Assembly: GCF_001428075.1 (NCBI RefSeq)
Contig: NZ_LMSI01000022.1
Location: 124,001-188,000, forward strand
Source of the DNA: Arthrobacter sp. Soil764
GTDB lineage: Bacteria > Actinomycetota > Actinomycetes > Actinomycetales > Micrococcaceae
Length of the DNA: 64,000 nucleotides
Direction: 5' to 3'
The position numbers were made by a program, and so were the translations under genes. Below, piece after piece: positions 8,762 to 17,403 of this stretch. The notes beneath the pieces were generated by a model. It worked only from the letters and a program-made list of their open reading frames with translations, ran no database searches and was not told the origin of the DNA. How positions within the stretch are numbered: position 1 is the first letter of the stretch; each line of letters starts with the position of its first letter.

Positions 8762-9784
8762 TCAGTCCTGGGGTGGAGCCACAGACGCCCGCTCAACGAG
8801 CGGGCAGGAGATCTTTTCCTGGATGCGGGCGGCGTCCGGGTCATCAAGTTCGGCGAGGAGCTTGAGGACGGCCCACCGGCCCATTTCGTAGTGCGGGAGG
8901 GCCACGGTGGACAGCCCGGGCCACAGGGCATCCGCGATCAGTTCGAGGTTGTCCACCCCCACAATCGAGAGCTCCTGCGGCACCTTGATGCCGAGGTGTC
9001 CGGCGGCCTGGTAGGCGCCCATGGCCATTTGGTCGTTGAAGCAGAACAGCGCTGTGGGCCGCTCCGTTCCGGAGAGCAGCTGCAGTGCCGCTTCCCGCCC
9101 TCCGGCCGTGCTTGGATGTGCAGCCACCAGGTTCTCTTCCGCCAGTTCCAGTCCGGAACGGAGCAGGCGTTCGCGGAAGCCTGCAAGCCGCCCGTGGGCC
9201 GCCGGAATGTCGTCCTCGTTGTTGATCATGGCGATCCTGCGGTGGCCCGCTGCCACCAGGAGTTCGGCAGCTGATTGGCCGGCGCCGAATTCATCCGGTA
9301 CCACAGAGGACATCCTGGGATCGTCCGTGGCCGCATCCAGCACGACCGTCGGCAGACCGTTCAGCTCGCCTGGAGCGGATACCAGCTGGTGGAACATCCG
9401 GGCGTAGATGACGCCGTCCACCTGGTGCTGTTGCAGGGCCCGGATTTCCTGTCGTTCGAGTTCATTGTCCAGGCCGGAGTTGACCACCATCAGCAGGTGT
9501 CCGTGCTCGGAGGCTGCGTCCTGTGCACCCTGGATCATGGCACCGGCAAAGGGGGTGGTGGTGATCTCATCGCTGACCAGGCCGAGGATCCGGGAGCGCT
9601 GGTTGCGCAGTCCACTGGCCAGCCGGTTGGGGGCGTAGCCGAGTTCTCCGGCCACCGCCTTGATGTGCTCCACAGTCCGGGCGTTGACCCGGGAGCTGTG
9701 CGCCTCGCTCAGGGCATGGGACACGGTGGTGACGGAAACGCCGGCAGCTTTCGCCACGTCCCGGATGTTTACCTTGGTCGCCAT
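8762..9784 (-). CDS. LacI-family transcriptional repressor
   Basis: 340 residues from the ATG at 9784. The N-terminal helix-turn-helix is VNIRDVAKAAGVSVTTVSHALSE, followed by the hinge helix ending in NRLASGLRNQRS. The C-terminal effector domain is of the periplasmic-binding-protein type, with the dimer region GVDNLELIADALWPGLSTV. It most likely represses the fructan/sucrose operon downstream and is relieved by a sugar. Two perfect palindromes directly upstream of its start indicate autoregulation. Confidence 0.9.
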   Translation of the reverse strand: MATKVNIRDVAKAAGVSVTTVSHALSEAHSSRVNARTVEHIKAVAGELGYAPNRLASGLRNQRSRILGLVSDEITTTPFAGAMIQGAQDAASEHGHLLMVVNSGLDNELERQEIRALQQHQVDGVIYARMFHQLVSAPGELNGLPTVVLDAATDDPRMSSVVPDEFGAGQSAAELLVAAGHRRIAMINNEDDIPAAHGRLAGFRERLLRSGLELAEENLVAAHPSTAGGREAALQLLSGTERPTALFCFNDQMAMGAYQAAGHLGIKVPQELSIVGVDNLELIADALWPGLSTVALPHYEMGRWAVLKLLAELDDPDAARIQEKISCPLVERASVAPPQD

Positions 9785-9798
9785 TGACTTCTTCCTTT

Positions 9799-9812
9799 GC
9801 AAAACGTTTTGT
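9799..9812. promoter_or_regulatory. LacI-type operator 1
   Basis: gcaaaacgttttgt, with a 12-base perfect palindromic core around a central CG, as LacI/GalR repressors prefer. It ends 15 bases upstream of the lacI ATG and its centre is 35 bp from operator 2. Confidence 0.75.
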
Positions 9813-9833
9813 ATGTCGCTTGCATCACTATAT

Positions 9834-9847
9834 GCAAAACGTTTTGC
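9834..9847. promoter_or_regulatory. LacI-type operator 2
   Basis: gcaaaacgttttgc, a perfect 14-base palindrome. Its centre is 35 bp (about 3.3 helical turns) from operator 1. Both sites sit between lacI and the hydrolase locus. I saw no copy in front of the binding-protein gene. Confidence 0.75.
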
Positions 9848-9892
9848 TGCGGTCAAGGCCTTCCGCGGTCTTTAGCGGCTCAAATGCTTGGA

Positions 9893-10840
9893 TTACCCCT
9901 CGTCCGCTTTGGCATAAAGGGCCAAAAGATCGCGGCTGAACTGGTGCGGCGATGTTTCGCACGGACTGTGCCCGCCCCTGTACACCCCGATGCGGGCGCG
10001 GATGGCCTGTGCGAACAGCCGGTGCAGCTGAAGCGGCCACAGGTCGTGTTCGCCCACCGCTACGAACTTGGGAATCGGCGCCTCCGCCAGCTGCTGTCGA
10101 AGATCCGGAACCTTCTGCATGAGGGTGTAAATGTCGCGCACGGCCGCGCGGCGCGTGAAGCGGAAACGGTAATTGACGAACCGCTGCCGTCCTGGCGGCA
10201 CATGGACCATCCGGCCGTTGCGGATACCCCAAATAAGGAGGGCAGCGCCTGCCCGTCCATTCACCCAGGTGCTCAAGCGGCCCAGATGGTTCACGCCCCT
10301 GAAACCCTGGCCGGGCTCCGGCGGGCAGCCCAGCAGGGTGAGGGACCTGAAAAGCTCCGGGCGTTCCACATAGGCCATTTGGGCGATGATTCCGGCGAAG
10401 GAGTAAGCCACAACGTGGACGGGGGTGGCAACGATTTTCATGACCGCCAGGAAGTCATCCGCGAAAAGCCGGTAGTCGTAGTGCTTCCGGGGCGGCTCCA
10501 GGTTCTCCGGGCCTGCGCCTGCTGACTGGTACTGGCCTGCCAGGTCGTAGGACAGCGCGAAGTAACCGGCGTCAGCCAGGTCAGGCATCATGAGCGAGAA
10601 ATCCTCTTTCGAACCGGTGGCCCCGGGTACCAGTAGCACACAGGGACTGTCCGGATCACCCAGCGCCAGGGCCGCCAGCCTGCCGCTGGGAACATCGATG
10701 GCGAAACGCACGGAGCCCGGCGGCGGGACAGACCAATCGACGTCCCCCAACTCCGCATCCAGGAGCGCGGCCGCATCCACCAGGGCAGAACCAAACTCCT
10801 CAGGATCAACCCCGTACTCTTTCCGGTCCGGCTCCGCCAT
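9893..10840 (-). CDS. Alpha/beta hydrolase
   Basis: 315 residues from the ATG at 10840; a TTG at 10861 would add 7. The fold is read from the oxyanion strand VLLVPGATGSKEDF, the SYDLAGQ loop, and the nucleophile elbow HVVAYSFAG, where the serine sits in Y-S-F-A-G and the first glycine of GxSxG is replaced by alanine. A late EHDLWP carries the acid Asp and GGHSPCE the catalytic His. It hydrolyses an unknown ester, amide or lactone. No signal peptide. It follows the HNH gene by about 25 bases. Confidence 0.8.
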   Translation of the reverse strand: MAEPDRKEYGVDPEEFGSALVDAAALLDAELGDVDWSVPPPGSVRFAIDVPSGRLAALALGDPDSPCVLLVPGATGSKEDFSLMMPDLADAGYFALSYDLAGQYQSAGAGPENLEPPRKHYDYRLFADDFLAVMKIVATPVHVVAYSFAGIIAQMAYVERPELFRSLTLLGCPPEPGQGFRGVNHLGRLSTWVNGRAGAALLIWGIRNGRMVHVPPGRQRFVNYRFRFTRRAAVRDIYTLMQKVPDLRQQLAEAPIPKFVAVGEHDLWPLQLHRLFAQAIRARIGVYRGGHSPCETSPHQFSRDLLALYAKADEG

Positions 10841-10864
10841 GGTCCCAAGATAACCCGGCAAACC

Positions 10865-11731
10865 CTAGGCCTGGCCGCTCCCGAGGATCCGCCGCGCATC
10901 CTCCTGCGCCTGAAGGGCCGGATCGCTGACCACTTCACCTCCCAGATGGCCGGCGGCGGAGGTGATGCTCCGGAGTTCGGACACCGTGAGGGCCGGGTTG
11001 GCGCCATGGGCCACGGCGTGGCAGTTATGGCAGAGGGGAGTGAGGTCGGCGATGGGGTCAAGCTGGTATCCGCTGGCAAGCATCGCCGGCGGCACCACGT
11101 GATGCACGGCAATTGCTCCTGCGCCGGCCTCGCCGTAGGCGGACTCGAAGGTGAAGCCGCAGGCTGCGCACGACGTGCCATGGAAGGCCAGGCAGGCCCG
11201 GCGGGCGTCAGGGTCCCGCTCAAAGCGGTTCACCTGGACATGGCTGACGGCGCCCGGCGGCCAGGTTCCGGGCACCACCTCGGTGGGATCCGCCGTCGTG
11301 GGGCCGTATTGCCGCCACAAGCGTTGCAGAACGGGCCCGGACGACGGCGGCAGGGCCACCAGGGAGGGCGGATTCGCCATATCCCAGAGGCCGCCGGGGA
11401 AAGCCTCCCGAAGGGTCCCGGGACGTATCTGTTCACCCAGCGGCAGCAGTGAATCGAAGGCCACAGCAATGTACCAGTCCGCGGCACCGGCAACCTCGCC
11501 TGTTGCAGCCTGGTACGGCTCGGACGCCACCCACCCGTGGCCGATCAGTCCGCTGCCCGCATCATTGCTTCCCCGCAGCAGGAGCCACGCGTCGCTTCCA
11601 GGGAGGATGTCAGAGCGGGAGCCGATGCGCCAGCGGTCCAGGTACCTGCCGGACTGCGCCACCTGCCCGACGACGGCCTCATAGTCCCAGCGGCGCAGCC
11701 GCCCCAAGCCGCAGCCAAGGATTACTGCCAC
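10865..11731 (-). CDS. HNH endonuclease with EVE/PUA-like N-terminal domain
   Basis: 288 residues, GTG start. The C-terminal nuclease has paired zinc-binding cysteines (CAACGF and CHNCH) around HHVVPP...DLTPLCHNCHAVAH, the HNH beta-beta-alpha-metal fold. The N-terminal half reads RYLDRWRIGSRSDILPGSDAWLL..., then a GLIGHGWV.S step, as in EVE-like domains that read modified bases. EVE-HNH fusions are proposed to restrict DNA carrying modified cytosine. There is no methylase or defence partner nearby. The nuclease call is firm, the EVE-like call moderate. Confidence 0.78.
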   Translation of the reverse strand: MAVILGCGLGRLRRWDYEAVVGQVAQSGRYLDRWRIGSRSDILPGSDAWLLLRGSNDAGSGLIGHGWVASEPYQAATGEVAGAADWYIAVAFDSLLPLGEQIRPGTLREAFPGGLWDMANPPSLVALPPSSGPVLQRLWRQYGPTTADPTEVVPGTWPPGAVSHVQVNRFERDPDARRACLAFHGTSCAACGFTFESAYGEAGAGAIAVHHVVPPAMLASGYQLDPIADLTPLCHNCHAVAHGANPALTVSELRSITSAAGHLGGEVVSDPALQAQEDARRILGSGQA

Positions 11732-11784
11732 TACCCACCGAACCCGGCCATGCGTCGTCGACCCCCAAGCCCTTGCAGCGGAAC

Positions 11785-11979
11785 CTAGATCGGTTCCTTG
11801 GCCAGGGCCTTGGTCTTGGCGGGCGTTTCCCGGCCCAGGCGTTCATCAAGCGTGACGCGCAGCCTGGCCGCAGCAACCTGGACCCGGTGTTCGGCGCGGG
11901 TGGCTTTTTTCCCGGCAGGCTTGGCAGCGCTGTTCCGGGGAGGGTGGACAAGGCGGCGTTCAGGCGATGCTGCACTCAT
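11785..11979 (-). CDS. Small basic hypothetical protein
   Basis: 64 residues, rich in Arg, Lys and Ala. The ATG overlaps the stop of the preceding gene (ATGA) and has a GAGG site, which supports translation. No membrane segment, Cys or recognised domain. The basic, helix-prone composition (RVQVAAARLRVTLDERLGRE) is compatible with nucleic-acid binding, but that is a guess. Confidence 0.5.
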   Translation of the reverse strand: MSAASPERRLVHPPRNSAAKPAGKKATRAEHRVQVAAARLRVTLDERLGRETPAKTKALAKEPI

Positions 11980-12509
11980 GGTTCAACCTCCCTGGCATTG
12001 TCTTTATCCGTTGTTCCATTCTCGCCTAAGTTCCCACCGTCGTCCACGAAGGCCGTCTCCTGCCCCGGCGCTGCGCCAGCTTCCTCATCGTCCCCGTTCT
12101 CGTCACCGGACACACTCTTCCAGGCGATGTCGAACAACTCGAGTTCCTCGGTGCGGGCCAGTTCACTCCTGGCCAGGACTTCCAGCGTGGCCAGGCCCAG
12201 CGCCTTTGTCCCTTCATCGGGATCCAAAGCCCGGTCCAGCGCCCACTGGGTACGGCGCCACCACTCAGCGCGGCTGTCTGCTTCGGTCTTTTGCCGGAGG
12301 GCGTTCGCGTCCGCTTCGCGTTTTTGGTCCAGCGCCGTCTGGTCCGCAGCCGTACGCTGCTTGAGCGTCCGCCAGTTGATGTAGAAGGCAAGCAGGGCTG
12401 CGACAAGGACGGCCAGCGGTCCCAGCCCCGCGAGGATGACCCACCAGTCCGCCGGCCCGGAATGGACGACGACGTCCAAGGGGCCGGGGGAGGGGACAGG
12501 TGTCACCAC
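11976..12509 (-). CDS. Single-pass membrane protein with cytoplasmic coiled coil
   Basis: 177 residues. A short outside segment, one hydrophobic helix (WVILAGLGPLAVLVAALLAFYI, about 23-44), then a long charged heptad-like region (LKQRTAADQTALDQKREADANALRQ...), WWRRTQWALDRALD and an acidic tail. The family is not recognised by name; similar proteins are annotated as hypothetical in actinobacteria. GTG start at 12509 or 12506. It is translationally coupled to the small basic protein that follows. Confidence 0.6.
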   Translation of the reverse strand: MVTPVPSPGPLDVVVHSGPADWWVILAGLGPLAVLVAALLAFYINWRTLKQRTAADQTALDQKREADANALRQKTEADSRAEWWRRTQWALDRALDPDEGTKALGLATLEVLARSELARTEELELFDIAWKSVSGDENGDDEEAGAAPGQETAFVDDGGNLGENGTTDKDNAREVEP

Positions 12510-12566
12510 ACCAGCTTAGGCGCAGGTCCCGCGGCAGCCGGGCCAACACTCCTGCCGCAGCCCTGT

Positions 12567-13418
12567 TCAGGCACCGTGCCGGGAAACGAGGACCGGCCCG
12601 TGGGCGTGGTGCAGTACTGCGTGCGCGGTTGACCCAAGGGTCTCCCGGAGGACTCCACGGCCCTGGGAACCCACCACCACTATCCGGGCTTCCCGTGCGG
12701 CCTCGAGAATGGCGTGCGGGACAGAAACGTCCGCGGGCAACCTGCCGTCAACGGCAACATCCGGAGCCAGGGTCCGCGCGTGGGCCAGCGCGGATTCAAG
12801 GACTTGGCGGGCATCAGCCGCAACGTCCTGCCCGTCCTGCCGCAGGTAGCCGACGGGCTCGTGGCGGACGTGGACCACCGTCAGGGGCGCGTGCCATGCG
12901 GACGCAAGGCCGCAGGCGTCTTCCAGGGCTGCGGGCGAACCCGATGAATCGACGGCGGCGACGACGGGTCCGGCGGGATGGGTGTCCTCCCGGATCACAG
13001 CCACCGGGCAGGCAGCAGTAGCCGCCAGCTCCAGGCTCACGGACCCCACCAGGAGGCCCAGGAAACCGCCCAGCCCGCGGCTGCCGACTACCAGCATCCT
13101 GTCACCGGCGGAAAATTCTGCCAGCTGTTGTGCGGGCAGCCCATGGAGCAGGGTGCTGCGGATTTCAAGGCCAGTTACTTCCTCTGCCGCATGCGAGACG
13201 CCCTCCTCCAGGACGGACTGGGCAAATTGTTCCAGGCCACTGCCGGACACGCCCGGGACGGGACCCAGGTGCCTTGTCAGCAACGGCCACATTGAACAAT
13301 GCACCACATGGAGCGGCAAATGGATGGCCCGGGCATGGCGCGCCGCCCACCGGACGGCACCCGCCGCCTCGTCCGAGCCGTCATAACCGGCCACAATGTG
13401 CACCGAACCGTGTGTCAT
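12567..13418 (-). CDS. Universal stress protein, two UspA domains
   Basis: 283 residues in two Usp domains. The first opens with VAGYDGSDEA and closes with VVGSRGLGGFLGLLVGSVS. The second opens with VAAVDSSGSP and closes with VVGSQGRGVLRETLGSTAHAVLHHAHGPVLV. Both keep the G-2X-G-9X-G(S/T) nucleotide-binding pattern, so ATP binding is likely. Tandem UspA proteins are typical members of the mycobacterial DosR regulon. A copy of the island's recurrent motif sits 36 bases upstream of the ATG. Confidence 0.9.
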   Translation of the reverse strand: MTHGSVHIVAGYDGSDEAAGAVRWAARHARAIHLPLHVVHCSMWPLLTRHLGPVPGVSGSGLEQFAQSVLEEGVSHAAEEVTGLEIRSTLLHGLPAQQLAEFSAGDRMLVVGSRGLGGFLGLLVGSVSLELAATAACPVAVIREDTHPAGPVVAAVDSSGSPAALEDACGLASAWHAPLTVVHVRHEPVGYLRQDGQDVAADARQVLESALAHARTLAPDVAVDGRLPADVSVPHAILEAAREARIVVVGSQGRGVLRETLGSTAHAVLHHAHGPVLVSRHGA

Positions 13419-13453
13419 GTGGCAGCGCTCCTCTCAGGCCGATCTTCGCCGGC

Positions 13454-13467
13454 GGGACCTTCGCCCC
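13454..13467. promoter_or_regulatory. DosR-box-like motif upstream of tandem UspA
   Basis: GGGACCTTCGCCCC, matching the half-sites GGGAC and CCC with a CTT core, 36 bases upstream of the UspA start. It also lies 70 bases before the divergent DUF5129 gene. Confidence 0.5.
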
Positions 13468-13538
13468 TTTGGCGCGCCGGGCCACTGGTTCCATGCTGAA
13501 TCCAGGAATCCTTCTGATTCTAGGAAGCGGGGAGGGAT

Positions 13539-14996
13539 ATGGGCAGCATGGTTGGCCGGATAGCCGTGATCATGCTTGCCCTGGCTGCCACCCTGCTGGG
13601 GGCTGCGGCCCCAAGCGTTGCCACGGCGCCGGCAGCCGTCGTCGTGGAAGACACAGCCGGTGTCCTGGACCGGAACACGCTGGTTCCAGCGATCGAGAAG
13701 ATCCAGTTCTACGAGCCCACGCGCGTTGCCGTCTTTACGTACAACGGAAAGCCTGAGGACAACCTCAATGAAGAGGTCCTGAAGTTCGCCCGTGACAGGC
13801 ACCCTGAGTGGATCAGCGCGGATGGACAGAAATGGGCAGATGGGCTGTTCATTTTCGCGCTCGACCCGGTGGGACGCCACGTGGGCACCTACATGGGCGA
13901 GGACCGGAAAGTGTCGCTTGAACAGCGCAGCGACATCCAGGACGCCTCGAAGGACCTGTTCCGCGACGCGCAATGGACCGACGGCACGGTGGCCGGAATC
14001 CGGCGCGCAGCCGAGCTCATCAACCAGCCCTGGTACAGGTCTGCCGCCTTCGTGATCACGGCCTGGATCACCGGCGGCCTTGCGGTCCTGGGCGCGGCGG
14101 CGTGGCTGATTCTCCGGGCCGTGACCAGGACGTCCTGCCGTAAGCAGATCGAACGCGGTGACCGGAGCTACTCCAACGTCAGCATGGACCTGGACGTCAC
14201 GGAACTGAATGCCGGCACCATCCCCGAATCATCCCGATACGGCAGCCGCGTCCTGGAAAAACACCGCACCTTCCTGAGCCGCTATGCAGCCGCTACGGAG
14301 CTCTCCAACCAGGTGCACGCGCTGGGCAAACGGGCGCTCAGCCGGCGGAAGAACCTCAAGCTCGCCCGCCAGTTTGCGGACGCCGCAGCAGAGCTGGATG
14401 CCCTGGATGACGTCATCGCCGACAGCAACGCCCTGCTCAACCGCGCCGACACCTGGCCTACCGCCTGGGACCGGCAGCTCGCCCCGTTCCGCAAGGATCT
14501 GGCCGGGCTTGAGCAACTCCTGGCCAAACGCCACGGGCAGGGGGACTCGGCCACCGCCGCGGCGCTTCGTTCCTTCCGCGACGCGAGCCTGCGGGACATC
14601 GAACGGTGGACGGCGGAACTGGCCGACGGGAGCATCAGCCCGGAAAAGGCCCTGGACCGGCTCTATGAGGCACGCTCACGGCTCTCGGAGCTGTTGGAGA
14701 ACCATGCAGAAACCGTCATCCAGGGCTTCGCAAAAAATGAGCGCGAGGCCCGCCTGATGCGCGAGCAGATGGAGACGGCACACGGGGGCCTGGACCACCA
14801 CAGGCAACGGACCTACGAACCCAGCATCCTGGGCACTGTCTACCCGTCGTACAACTTCTTCTCCGTGGCCACATTCAGCTCCGGCTTCAACACCGGGGTC
14901 AGCAGCGTCAACTCCGCCAGGGGCGGCGGCAGCACCACGGGGTACGGGAGCAGCGGGGGCAGTTTCTCGGGCTCCGGCAGTTCGTCCAGCTTCTAG
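13539..14996 (+). CDS. DUF5129/TPM-type membrane protein
   Basis: 485 residues. A signal peptide (about 1-30) leads into an extracytoplasmic TPM-like domain (VVEDTAGVLD..., FTYNGKPEDNLNEEVLKFA). One membrane helix follows near 168-190, then a long helical cytoplasmic region with coiled-coil character (about 200-410) and a C-terminal Gly/Ser-rich tail, as in other DUF5129 proteins. TPM domains are linked to cell-envelope or photosystem maintenance, but no reaction is known here. GGGGAGGG precedes the start; the ATG at 13548 is an alternative. Confidence 0.72.
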   Translation: MGSMVGRIAVIMLALAATLLGAAAPSVATAPAAVVVEDTAGVLDRNTLVPAIEKIQFYEPTRVAVFTYNGKPEDNLNEEVLKFARDRHPEWISADGQKWADGLFIFALDPVGRHVGTYMGEDRKVSLEQRSDIQDASKDLFRDAQWTDGTVAGIRRAAELINQPWYRSAAFVITAWITGGLAVLGAAAWLILRAVTRTSCRKQIERGDRSYSNVSMDLDVTELNAGTIPESSRYGSRVLEKHRTFLSRYAAATELSNQVHALGKRALSRRKNLKLARQFADAAAELDALDDVIADSNALLNRADTWPTAWDRQLAPFRKDLAGLEQLLAKRHGQGDSATAAALRSFRDASLRDIERWTAELADGSISPEKALDRLYEARSRLSELLENHAETVIQGFAKNEREARLMREQMETAHGGLDHHRQRTYEPSILGTVYPSYNFFSVATFSSGFNTGVSSVNSARGGGSTTGYGSSGGSFSGSGSSSSF

Positions 14997-15066
14997 CCGC
15001 AATTCCACCACCGGTGCAGGCACAGCGCTGGCCGCCTGCAGCCCTGCGGGTTTCGTTAGCGCCGGT

Positions 15067-16233
15067 TCAGAGCGCGCGTCCAAGACTGCGCCGCAACAGG
15101 AATGACCCCAGAACCAGCAAAGCCGCGGCCATCGCTGCCAGAACGCCCAACTGCGGCAGGATGTCCGTCAGCGTGCCGCCGTGCCGCTGCACTTCGGCGA
15201 AAGCGTCATAGGCCCAACGGTGCGGCGTCAGGAGGGATACCTGTTGAAGCGCTCCGGAAAAGAACTCCGGAGGCACCATGGACCCGCCCAGGCCGGCCAG
15301 CACCAAACCGAGTCCTACCCCCACCCCGGAGGCTGCCGCGTCATTGTCCAGGACGGAGCCGATGACCATTGCCGCCGCAGCGGAAACCGCGCAGAACACA
15401 GCGAGGATGACGCCGGCGAGCACGGGGTTTCCCCACTCCACGCCGAACAACAGCGCTGTCCCGGCCATGATGTAGACCCCCTGCACGGCCGCGATTCCGA
15501 ACCGTCCCAGTGCCTGGCCGCCAACTGCCTGCCAGCTGGCTACGGGCGCGGCCATGACCCGGGCAATGACGCCCAGGCGCCTGGCTTTGATGAGGGTGGC
15601 AGCCCCTGTAAGCGAGCTCAGGAAGACGAACAGCAGGAGCTGCTGGACGGCGCCGAGATCGAACTTGCCCAGGCCCCGGAATTCCTGCGTGACATCATTC
15701 GTATCCACCAGTTCCATGGTGGGCCGTTTCACCGATTCGCTTGCCTGCTCCAGTACGGCGTCCGCTTCCGCGGCACCGATGCCCGCTCCTTCCAGAAGCT
15801 TGCGCTGCCGCTGTTCTGTGCTGACCGCCTGGACAGAACCGCGCACTTCCTGCAGGACTGCCTGCGCCGAGGACTGTGATGCCGCCACAGCCTCGATCCG
15901 GGCCGGACGCCCAGCGGAGAAATCGGCAGCGTCAGCATCCGCCAGGAAGATCCCGACGTCGATCCTTCCGCGGCTCAACTGGTCCCGTACCGTTGCCTCG
16001 CCTGCCGTTGCCACCTCCAGGCCGTCTGCCTGCAGCTGCTGGACCAGGGCCTTCGCCAGCCCGCTGCCGCCGTCACCGGCCAGTCCCACCCGTGCCTGGC
16101 CGCTGTTGGCCCCGAACTGCGAGCCGAGCAACAGGATCAGCAGCAGCGGGAAGATGAACACGAAAAAGATGTTCGACCGGTCCCGCAGGAAGCGGCGGAC
16201 TTCCACCAGCGCAATTCCCGCCAGGCTTTTCAT
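15067..16233 (-). CDS. ABC-2 type transporter permease (second subunit)
   Basis: 388 residues. An N-terminal helix (VRRFLRDRSNIFFVFIFPLLLILLLG) is followed by a large extracytoplasmic loop and five C-terminal helices, the ABC-2 exporter plan. GLGLVLAGLGGSMVPPEFFSG and LTPHRWAYDAF match the family's conserved end. It probably pairs with the permease encoded just upstream. Its ATG overlaps that gene's stop (ATGA), so the subunits are translationally coupled. The substrate (drug, lipid, peptide or ion) is not evident. Confidence 0.85.
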   Translation of the reverse strand: MKSLAGIALVEVRRFLRDRSNIFFVFIFPLLLILLLGSQFGANSGQARVGLAGDGGSGLAKALVQQLQADGLEVATAGEATVRDQLSRGRIDVGIFLADADAADFSAGRPARIEAVAASQSSAQAVLQEVRGSVQAVSTEQRQRKLLEGAGIGAAEADAVLEQASESVKRPTMELVDTNDVTQEFRGLGKFDLGAVQQLLLFVFLSSLTGAATLIKARRLGVIARVMAAPVASWQAVGGQALGRFGIAAVQGVYIMAGTALLFGVEWGNPVLAGVILAVFCAVSAAAAMVIGSVLDNDAAASGVGVGLGLVLAGLGGSMVPPEFFSGALQQVSLLTPHRWAYDAFAEVQRHGGTLTDILPQLGVLAAMAAALLVLGSFLLRRSLGRAL

Positions 16234-17402
16234 CCGCGGGAACCCCGGTCCGGTACCAGGCGTGAGGCGAGTGCTGCCACGGCGGCGAAACCCAGCATTA
16301 TTACCAGGGGGACGGCGACGTCAGCCACGCCGCCGCCACCGGCGGATATCCCCAGGCCCCGGATGAACGCGGCCACGGGATTCAGATCCATGAGGCCGGC
16401 CAGGAAACCCGAGGTTTGGATGGGAAAAAAGGCCCCGCCGGCGATGCCGAGGACCATGCCCAGGATGGACTGTGCAATGTTGGCCTGCTCCGCGGTTCGG
16501 ACAAGCCGCGCCACAATGAAGGTAAGACTGGTGGCTGCTGCAGCGACGGCAAGGACGAGGAGCGCCACAACGGCAGGCGAACCGAAGGAGACCCCGAACA
16601 GCAGGCTGCCGACGCCCAGCAGCACCGCTGTTGCGGCCACGCCCAGGATGAATCCCACCAGCGCTTTCGCCGTGACGATGCTGCCGCGCGTCACCGGGGC
16701 AGATTGCAGCCTGGCAAGTGTTCCCCCTTCGCGCTCGGCCAGCAGTCCCAAAACTCCGAAACCGACAGTGAACAGCAGGAAAAGCCCGGCCTGGCCGGCT
16801 ACCAGACTGCCCTTCAGCGAGAGCTGCCCTGATGCTGCCTGCCCTTCAGAAAGGCTGAGGGCAGGGGTGCCGGAAGCGGTTTGACGGGCAAGGTCGCCGA
16901 GCACCTGGTGGGGGAGCCCGGCACGCTCGCCTGCCGTCGCCGTGACGGTTCCGGCCGAAAACTGCTCCAGGAGGCCGTCAACGACCGAAACCAGTACGTT
17001 CGTCTCCATGCGGGCAGCATCGCCTTGCACCAGCTGCACGGCAACTGGACGGCCGGCCGTTACCGCCGTCGTAAAATCCGCCGGCAGCACGATGCCCAGA
17101 TCCGCGCCGGAATCCTTCGTCTCCCGGCTGACGTCACCGGCAGGAACTGTCCTGATGGTCACCTCCATGACGGGAAGCGTGTCGAGGGTTTCCAGCAAGG
17201 CGGAGCCCAGCTGTCCGCCGTCGCCGGAATTTGCGACGACGACAGCCGGCTTCAGCTCCACGCTGTCAGTTCCGAAGCTGCCGAAGGAAAGATTCAGCAC
17301 CCCCATCAGGGCCAACGGGACGATGAGGGAAAAGATGAACACCGACTTGTCCCGGATCCGCAGCCGCAGGTCGTTGGCAACCATGGTCCAGAGGCCGCGC
17401 AT
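16230..17402 (-). CDS. ABC-2 type transporter permease (first subunit)
   Basis: 390 residues with the same plan as its partner: helix 1 (RDKSVFIFSLIVPLALMGVLNL), a long outside loop, then five helices ending with AAVAALASRLVPDRG. PIQTSGFLAGLMDLNPVAAFIRGL is the typical ABC-2 C-terminal region. It starts one base after the ATPase gene and overlaps the next permease. The pair probably forms a heterodimeric exporter. The relatives are multidrug or NatAB-like exporters. Confidence 0.85.
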   Translation of the reverse strand: MRGLWTMVANDLRLRIRDKSVFIFSLIVPLALMGVLNLSFGSFGTDSVELKPAVVVANSGDGGQLGSALLETLDTLPVMEVTIRTVPAGDVSRETKDSGADLGIVLPADFTTAVTAGRPVAVQLVQGDAARMETNVLVSVVDGLLEQFSAGTVTATAGERAGLPHQVLGDLARQTASGTPALSLSEGQAASGQLSLKGSLVAGQAGLFLLFTVGFGVLGLLAEREGGTLARLQSAPVTRGSIVTAKALVGFILGVAATAVLLGVGSLLFGVSFGSPAVVALLVLAVAAAATSLTFIVARLVRTAEQANIAQSILGMVLGIAGGAFFPIQTSGFLAGLMDLNPVAAFIRGLGISAGGGGVADVAVPLVIMLGFAAVAALASRLVPDRGSRG

Positions 17403-17403
17403 G

